Below, one piece after another: positions 9,640 through 14,546 of a DNA stretch of 14,546 bases. The translations under genes and the position numbers were made by a program. The stretch's first letter is position 1; every line of letters begins with the position of its first letter. Where the stretch lies: the NCBI GenBank assembly GCA_004151065.3, contig NWUY0304682100.1, positions 1 to 14,546 on the forward strand. Direction: 5' to 3'. Source of the DNA: Larix sibirica (Eukaryota; Streptophyta; Pinopsida; Pinales; Pinaceae). A model generated the notes under the pieces. The model worked only from the letters and a program-made list of their open reading frames with translations. It had not been told where the DNA came from and searched no databases.

Positions 9640-10100
9640 AATGCAAGGTTTACTTCCTGAACTTTTTGAAACCCCTGTTGATATTTTTGTTTTTGAATAT
9701 GAGATTATTTGTCATGAGTACATGCTACATGTACCACTGGGGTACTTTGTGGGTCCCATTCCTTGCAAGTCCATGATTTCAGCCTAGATGAAGGAGGTCT
9801 AGGAGCCTTATGATTAGTGTTGCCAGAACACTAGAAGCTTGATCAGATGCTGCTATTTTATTTTAAGAGTTTGCATGTGATGAAATTGGCTCTCATGGCT
9901 TTTGGGTTTGCACAAATACCATATTTGTTTTCTTCTGTTGGTAGAGGACTTCTTGGCTAAGCAGAGTGCCCAACTCTACTCTCCTATGTGGGTAGAGTTT
10001 CTTGGTCTGTCCATGCAATTCTTATCATTCCTTGAATGCATTTCCAAGCCCTTGGGTAGTATCTTTTGTCATGATATCTGTGTTGTCAGAGATGGTTGAT
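9640..10100 (+). pseudogene. Possible DUF4283-like LINE ORF1 relic, plus strand
   Basis: On the + strand near 9690-9800 a frame reads VPLGYFVGPIPCKSMISA, stop, MKEV, stop, EP, where both TAG stops sit where Trp would fit. After a gap, 9948-10075 reads SPMWVEFLGLSMQFLSFL and SKPLGSIF, resembling the PxWVxLPxLPxxFW...LG part of DUF4283 proteins. This is pattern recognition only. It would be a second ORF1 relic, in the opposite direction to the main LINE. It could also be chance or an unrelated old gene. Confidence 0.25.
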
Positions 10101-10680
10101 GACAAGTCACTATCATAATGCAATCATTGGAGAACATTGTCAACAAATGTATATTTGTTCTTTATTGAAGGCTTTAGCTCTGGAGTCTCAGGTAAAGCAC
10201 ATTTTGCCTAAAATTATATTCCCTGAACCAACATGCTCAGTAAACGGTGATATTCTGGAAAATATCATACTCATATGGGAAAGCATGGAGTGGCAGGAAT
10301 ATGTAGCAGGCTTTGACCTATGGGCCCTGTAACCCTGGTTGGTTCCTACAAAATAGGAGAACTGGTATACCAACAATTCTGCAAAGGATTTCCCCCAATG
10401 AACTAGCTTGATGAACAAATCTGGAAGTTAACACAAGAATTGCATAGGTGCAATTTTGGGTACTAACAATGGCCCCATGTGGGGACAACATTCACTTGCA
10501 GGATGCTAAGAACCTCATAAGTCTCTGCAGTAGCAGACCAAGAAAAAACCCTCCACTACACATGCCTTTTCTTGTTGGCTATAATTGGAAAACCATCATT
10601 GGGATTAGGTGTAATCAAATACCCAATGCAACCATTTGAACATCCTATCAAGGACAGTGATTCTTCCTTTGTGTTTGATT
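10101..10680. other. No recognisable gene
   Basis: Short open frames on both strands (10096-10332 +, 10418-10188 -, 10448-10639 +) show no motif I can name. On the minus strand this could be the decayed continuation of the gag-linked relic to its right, but no protease, reverse transcriptase or integrase block was seen. Confidence 0.4.
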
Positions 10681-10685
10681 ATAAA

Positions 10686-12482
10686 TTAAAACAGGGATAT
10701 TGTGAGCAGCATCCAGAGGCATGTTGGTTCTCCAATCACTGCACTGCTTCTGATAAGCAAAGGACAACCTTCAAACTTCAGATCTCTGAAAATCAATGCT
10801 GCAATCTGGTGTCCTACTGAGCCATTGCTTGTTCTGAGAACTAATTCCATCAAATCATGAATTGGATCATATCTCCCTGCACTAACATACTTGGAAAGAT
10901 CATCATGCTCCACACAATCAGATATCCTGGCTGTCTGTACTATTGCTGTATGCTTGTTATTGTGGTAACCTGGGACTACATCATTGTTGTTGGGTAATTC
11001 TTCATGGACCTGCTCCTCATTGTGGCTGCCATCCAAAGTATTATGAGAAGAGAGCACAATGCTCTGCCCATTGTTGTCAATAGAATCTGATCTCCCCAAC
11101 AGTTTTGTATATTGCATGTCAATATCATATTTAGATTTATATGTCAGAGAAGCCAAACTACCCCTTCATCATATCTCTCTTGGTGCACCAATCTGAGGCA
11201 ATCCAGGTACAGTCTGTCCCATTCATTGGCCATAGAAAAGCTGCTGCAATCATTAATAAGAGAGTGCTGCACTGCTGTTTCATCTGCCTTAGGTTTTTTA
11301 TTATGAGCATCATAAATGGGGTTGCCACTGTAGCATTTGAAAACAGTGTCCTCATATTTTCTGCAAACTACAAAACAATTTCCTGCCGAGTTGGAAAGAA
11401 AAAAGTCATTAAGGTCCTGCTTTTCTTCCTTATAGTGGGACACCTCAAAATCTAGCATTTCCCCTGCTTAAATAACTTCACATCCTGTCTGCCAATCCTC
11501 TATTTCTGAATCAGAATCACAGGGCAGATTTTGATCAACAATGGATCCTTCACGGAGCTCAAAGATTATTCTTTACTCTCATAATTCATTTTTGAATAAT
11601 CTTCTGATGGTGGAACCGCAAGAGCAGGGACAGACATATTCTCTTCATTGTGGCTTTCCAAGGATCTACCACCTTCGAAAATTACACAGCAGAAATAATG
11701 CCTGTTTATCCTTTGGATGAAGGACACCACCGGAAGCCTCACACAATGAAGCTGGCTGCTGCTGTCTTGCTTTGGGAAAATCCTCACTGTTTATGCAAAC
11801 AATTTCTTCAATAGAAGGGTCTTCAAATTCAGTGAGATGATGTAAAACAAAGTGCATACCTTCACCAGTCAGGTCTGATACATTATTTGGGCCTACTGCA
11901 AAAGTGACGGATTGCTGTTTGTTGTTAACAAATAGACCAAAATCTTCTTCCTGAAGCTGCTATTCAGTGTACGTTGATTCTTGTTCTTAGATTTCTGATT
12001 CTTCTTCAGCATTCTGCCCAACAAGTACATGAGAACCAATCAAACTCATAACATCTTCTGCCTGCACACTCTAAACCTTAAGGATGGGGCCTTCAGCATC
12101 ACTTAATCCCTCCCTATCATCATCCATCCATGCTGTTTTATTGCTGTACTGTTCCTCTTCTGCCTGGAAATCTTCAGATTCTCAAGATTTCCCCCACCTA
12201 TTCATGAATATTGTTTCAAATGTCAGCATTCAATCAATGCCTCCTTTCCTCAAGTCACCATGGTAGTAGCTACTAGGATTATCTAACATCTCCACACAAG
12301 GTCTTGAAAAATCTTTATCACCGTATCCTCATGTTGAAGGTCAAAATATTTTGCAAACATATAGAAATCCTCAAGATGCTGTTTTGCAGAACCACCATTT
12401 CTATCTAATCTTGGGAGAAAATCTATTCATTTTGACATAACATGAAACATATTTGGATATACATGAATAGCAGTGATATTGT
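10686..12482 (-). pseudogene. LTR-retrotransposon gag-like polyprotein relic with a long acidic tail
   Basis: Minus strand, from 12482 downwards. FLPRLDRNGG then KQHLEDFYMFAKYF then HEDTVIKIFQDLV (12420-12310) matches the start of plant Ty3/gypsy-type gag (P-x-x-x-G...A-x-x-H-x-x-x-F...E-D-V-x-x-x-x-F). After a frameshift, MLTFETIFMNRWG (about 12226-12188) matches its later W...F...F...R(W/F)G block. An acidic, Gln/Glu-rich stretch follows (AEEEQYS, WMDDDREGLSDAEG, LQEEDFGLF, LTEFEDPSIEE) with three in-frame stops and a shift near 11700. The next pieces are 11458-11144 (NEWDRLYLDCLRLVHQERYD) and, after a shift near 11150, 11156-10686, which holds RYDPIHDLMELV. That last block loosely resembles the linker before the gypsy protease. 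The middle 1 kb is unassigned. Confidence 0.5.
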
Positions 12483-12750
12483 AAGTGGCATGTCTCCTGG
12501 CAAATAACCCTTCAGCACTCGTTTTGCAACATATCAACAACCAAGAGTAACAATGTTACAATACTGGAATCAGATCATACCTTTAGTATGTAGTCACCAA
12601 AGAGAGCTGAAACTTACTTCTTCTATCAGATGTCACCAGTGAACCACTTTGACCTAGAGTCTTCATTTTACAGAGAAGAGGGACATTACTCTCATTGGAG
12701 TTGCCAGATGAGCCAAAAGATCTTCAACAGATATAACTAATCAAAGTTGT

Positions 12751-12850
12751 GGTAGCTGATCTACTGGTTTTGAGCACTTGACCTAGTCCTTGATAATGAT
12801 GGTAGCTGATCTACTGGTTTTGAGCACTTGACCTAGTCCTTGATAATGAT
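12751..12850. repeat. Perfect 50-bp tandem duplication
   Basis: Positions 12751-12800 and 12801-12850 are identical over all 50 bases; the unit starts GGTAGCTGATCTACTGG. The match extends by one base on each side. The unit is not a multiple of three and lies in non-coding sequence. Lack of divergence in a decayed area indicates a young duplication, or an assembly error. Confidence 0.97.
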
Positions 12851-13780
12851 GCCAAAGATGCTTACAACCAAGCTTGCATTGTGGAAGTTAGTGGAGACTT
12901 GGTGCAACTCTAGACACAATACCCACTATTATCTTGATGTTCATGTCTCTTGCTTTGGGTTGGTTCATGCCAACTCCAGGGGTAATCCTTATGTATTGCT
13001 TTTGGTCTACAAATTAAGCTTGGAAGGAGTAAATTAGATCAGGAAACATAAAAATAGTGTTCCATGGGTATGCGTCCTGCAGGGTCAATGGCATGCCCCC
13101 AATGGCCCTTGCGCCCTTGGGATGGGGGGGCTCCTAGCAAAATGTTTTGGCCCCCTGCCCCTTGAGATTTTTTATTTTTTATTCTCCATTGTTTTTAATG
13201 TTTATGGCATCTACTTGGTACTATATAGAAACTAAATCTATATATTTAGTAGTTACATTGCACAATGATGAATGCACATCGAATGAATTGTTATTTTTGG
13301 GATTTTGATTTTATTTTTATATTTTTAGAGACAATCTCTTGCCCTTCACGAATTTCCTTAAAATTTGAGGGTTTTTTTGACACATCCTCAATATGTGTTT
13401 CCTTGCTCCCGAACTCCCATGTCCCGAAAACTTGTGGGAGCATTGCATCAAAAGGAAAAGAAGGATATATCAAAGAGGAAAGGATGGATTTGATAAGACC
13501 AATGCCTTCTCCTTAGGCTATGGAGTCGAAGGAAAAAAAAGGGGTTTGGGTGGAAGTGGAGAAATCCAATTGGGATCTAGTTTAGATGAATCCTATTGGA
13601 TCAAGGCAAGTCAAGCACCTTATCATTGTTGGGCAAGTGAATCCTGTAGGAGAAAGAAGCCTGCATACATTTCTATCGTGGTTGCTTCAAGACCGAGTCT
13701 AGCATAAGGGCAAATTGAACACTCTGTCAAGTCAAAGTTACAAGTAGCAAAGTTTGATTAACAAAATAACTGAGCCTAAC
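12851..13780. other. No recognisable gene; GC-rich patch and repeat-like sequence
   Basis: A GC-rich patch at about 13075-13165 (runs of C and G around GCCCTTGCGCCCTTGGG) is followed by T-rich low-complexity sequence. Open frames at 13265-13516 and 13393-13707 on the + strand overlap in different frames and show no domain. If the LTR-like sequence to the right is the 5' LTR of the minus-strand gag relic, this stretch would be its untranslated leader. Confidence 0.4.
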
Positions 13781-14130
13781 CCTAACAGTATGAACCTCCG
13801 GGGATTGAATCACAACATTAGATCACAACTGCTTATACAACTAAGGGAAGAACAAATCCACATGGCAAATGGAGCAAATAACTTGAATTGAGCAGGAGAA
13901 TTGCTGTTGCAACAAGATGAATTTAACATGCTAGAAGAGAAGATGAGGACCAAACTACTCATTTTATTGATATCCAAGCTTCAGAATAGATTACAAGTAC
14001 AAGGGGGAATGCAACCACAGGATCCAACAACTTTTACAATGATCTCCCTCTCTTCTTTATAGGACACAAGAGGAAGACAAGAAGAGATGGTTCACCCTAG
14101 AAGTGAGAGAAGAAAGAGGGTCAAACTCCA
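13780..14130 (-). mobile_element. LTR-like sequence, minus strand (possible 5' LTR of the gag relic)
   Basis: Read on the minus strand from 14130 it begins TGGAGTTTGACCC, has a TATA box CCTATAAAG at about 14063-14055, and a polyadenylation-type AATAAAA at 13968-13962. TG start, TATA box and AATAAA about 90 bases later is the usual LTR promoter and terminator layout. It points toward the gag relic at 12.4 kb. No matching second LTR and no primer binding site were found, so the left edge is arbitrary and the call is inference. Confidence 0.4.
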
Positions 14131-14390
14131 TGTTATGAATATAAAATATGCAAATACTAATAAATAATAATTAAATTGTTAATGAATAATAAATAAAAAA
14201 TAGTAATAATTATTAAAAGTTGCAACTCTTTATGAAGAGTTACTATGTGCTCTTTAAGCATTATATATGTGGGCTCTATTTATCATCTTCACATCAAATT
14301 TATATTTTATTATTTATCTATTTATGGATTATTGTGAATTGTCTTATTTAGACTGGTTATTTCTTCAGTAAAAGAACATTGTTCGTTTCA
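14131..14390 (+). mobile_element. 5' LTR (260 bp) of an LTR retrotransposon that continues past the window
   Basis: The LTR begins TGTTATGAAT and ends GTTCGTTTCA, so it has the TG...CA termini, and a primer binding site follows after one base. Inside are an AT-rich block (14150-14215), a 7-bp inverted repeat AACTCTT/AAGAGTT around TATG (14224-14241), and a TATATAT box at about 14263. The five bases before it, CTCCA (14126-14130), are the candidate left target-site duplication. The element body runs to the right, out of the window. A short LTR with this primer site is typical of plant Ty1/copia elements and their short non-autonomous relatives, but no pol sequence is visible to prove the type. 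Confidence 0.85.
14262..14268 (+). promoter_or_regulatory. TATA box of the LTR promoter
   Basis: TATATAT lies about 125 bases before the LTR end, a usual place for the U3/R boundary of a short plant LTR. Assigned by position and sequence only. Confidence 0.4.
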
Positions 14391-14391
14391 T

Positions 14392-14403
14392 TGGTATCAG
14401 AGC
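14392..14403 (+). other. Primer binding site, initiator tRNA-Met type
   Basis: TGGTATCAGAGC is the 12-base complement of the 3' end of plant initiator tRNA-Met, one base after the LTR. The tRNA primes minus-strand DNA synthesis by the element's reverse transcriptase. The match stops after 12 bases (G instead of C next), which is common in plant copia elements. Confidence 0.9.
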
Positions 14404-14435
14404 GGTTATGATCTTGGCTGTTGGCCACACCATTC

Positions 14436-14454
14436 ATTCAGAGATTCTCTGAAT
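14436..14454. repeat. Perfect palindrome in the retrotransposon leader
   Basis: ATTCAGAGA, one T, then TCTCTGAAT: nine-base arms with a single-base centre, 32 bases after the primer binding site. In RNA two copies could pair with each other. Retroelement leaders use such palindromes for genome dimer formation, but here that role is inference. Confidence 0.9.
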
Positions 14455-14514
14455 TTTCAGGTCTTTTTGACCAAATCAGGCTTTTGGCCAATTAATTTTT
14501 TTTTTTGAAGCCAA

Positions 14515-14546
14515 ATGGGTTCTGTTATCACACAACTTGTAGTTGT
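14515..14546 (+). CDS. Possible start of retrotransposon gag (cut by the window end)
   Basis: An ATG at 14515 opens a frame MGSVITQLVV that stays open to the end of the window. Its place, about 110 bases after the primer binding site, suits a gag start in a plant LTR element. Ten codons are too few to recognise a domain. Confidence 0.3.
   Translation, partial: MGSVITQLVV

Noticed and set aside
13265-13707. Two overlapping plus-strand open frames as a gene
   Set aside because: Different frames, low-complexity composition, no recognisable motif or splice structure.
1-14546. CRISPR array, bacterial operon, tRNA or rRNA genes
   Set aside because: No regularly spaced repeats with spacers, no Shine-Dalgarno-led gene series, and no cloverleaf or rRNA-like sequence was seen; gene structure is eukaryotic.

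Overview
The window looks like nuclear DNA from a seed plant with a large, repeat-filled genome. A conifer or similar gymnosperm is my best guess. The reasons are one host gene with clean GT-AG introns, a very long stretch after its last visible exon, and several decayed plant-type retroelements packed into that stretch. The organism is an inference; nothing here proves it.

Layout. Positions 1-1145 read as non-coding, probably the end of an intron. Three exons of a plant protein phosphatase 2C (clade E type, close to the Arabidopsis family with DGHGPYGH and GDSRAV motifs) lie on the + strand at 1146-1511, 1998-2115 and 2280-2503. Reading frame and splice phases join without error. The first exon (N-terminus) and the last exon(s), which carry the final metal-binding region, are not in the window. 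The gene therefore either continues beyond both ends through an intron of more than 12 kb, or is cut off.

From about 3.3 to 8.2 kb, on the minus strand, lies a decayed non-LTR retrotransposon (plant L1-type LINE). It has a DUF4283-like ORF1 relic, an AP-endonuclease relic, a reverse-transcriptase relic with FADD, and a C-terminal zf-RVT-like tail. A three-copy 33-bp tandem repeat sits just upstream of its ORF1. From 8.5 to 10.7 kb I see mostly unassigned sequence, with one weak DUF4283-like relic on the + strand near 9.65-10.1 kb.

From about 12.5 to 10.7 kb, on the minus strand, is a broken LTR-retrotransposon gag-like reading frame followed by a long acidic region I cannot name. An LTR-like sequence on the same strand (about 14.13-13.78 kb) may be its 5' LTR. 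The window ends with the start of another LTR retrotransposon on the + strand: a 260-bp LTR (14131-14390, TG...CA), an initiator-tRNA-Met primer binding site, a leader with a perfect palindrome, and a possible gag start.

The only apparently intact coding function is the phosphatase. The rest is transposon sediment, probably inside or just downstream of that gene. I found no clear new biological system. The points most worth checking are the fate of the missing phosphatase exons, the unassigned acidic gag-linked region, and the leader palindrome.
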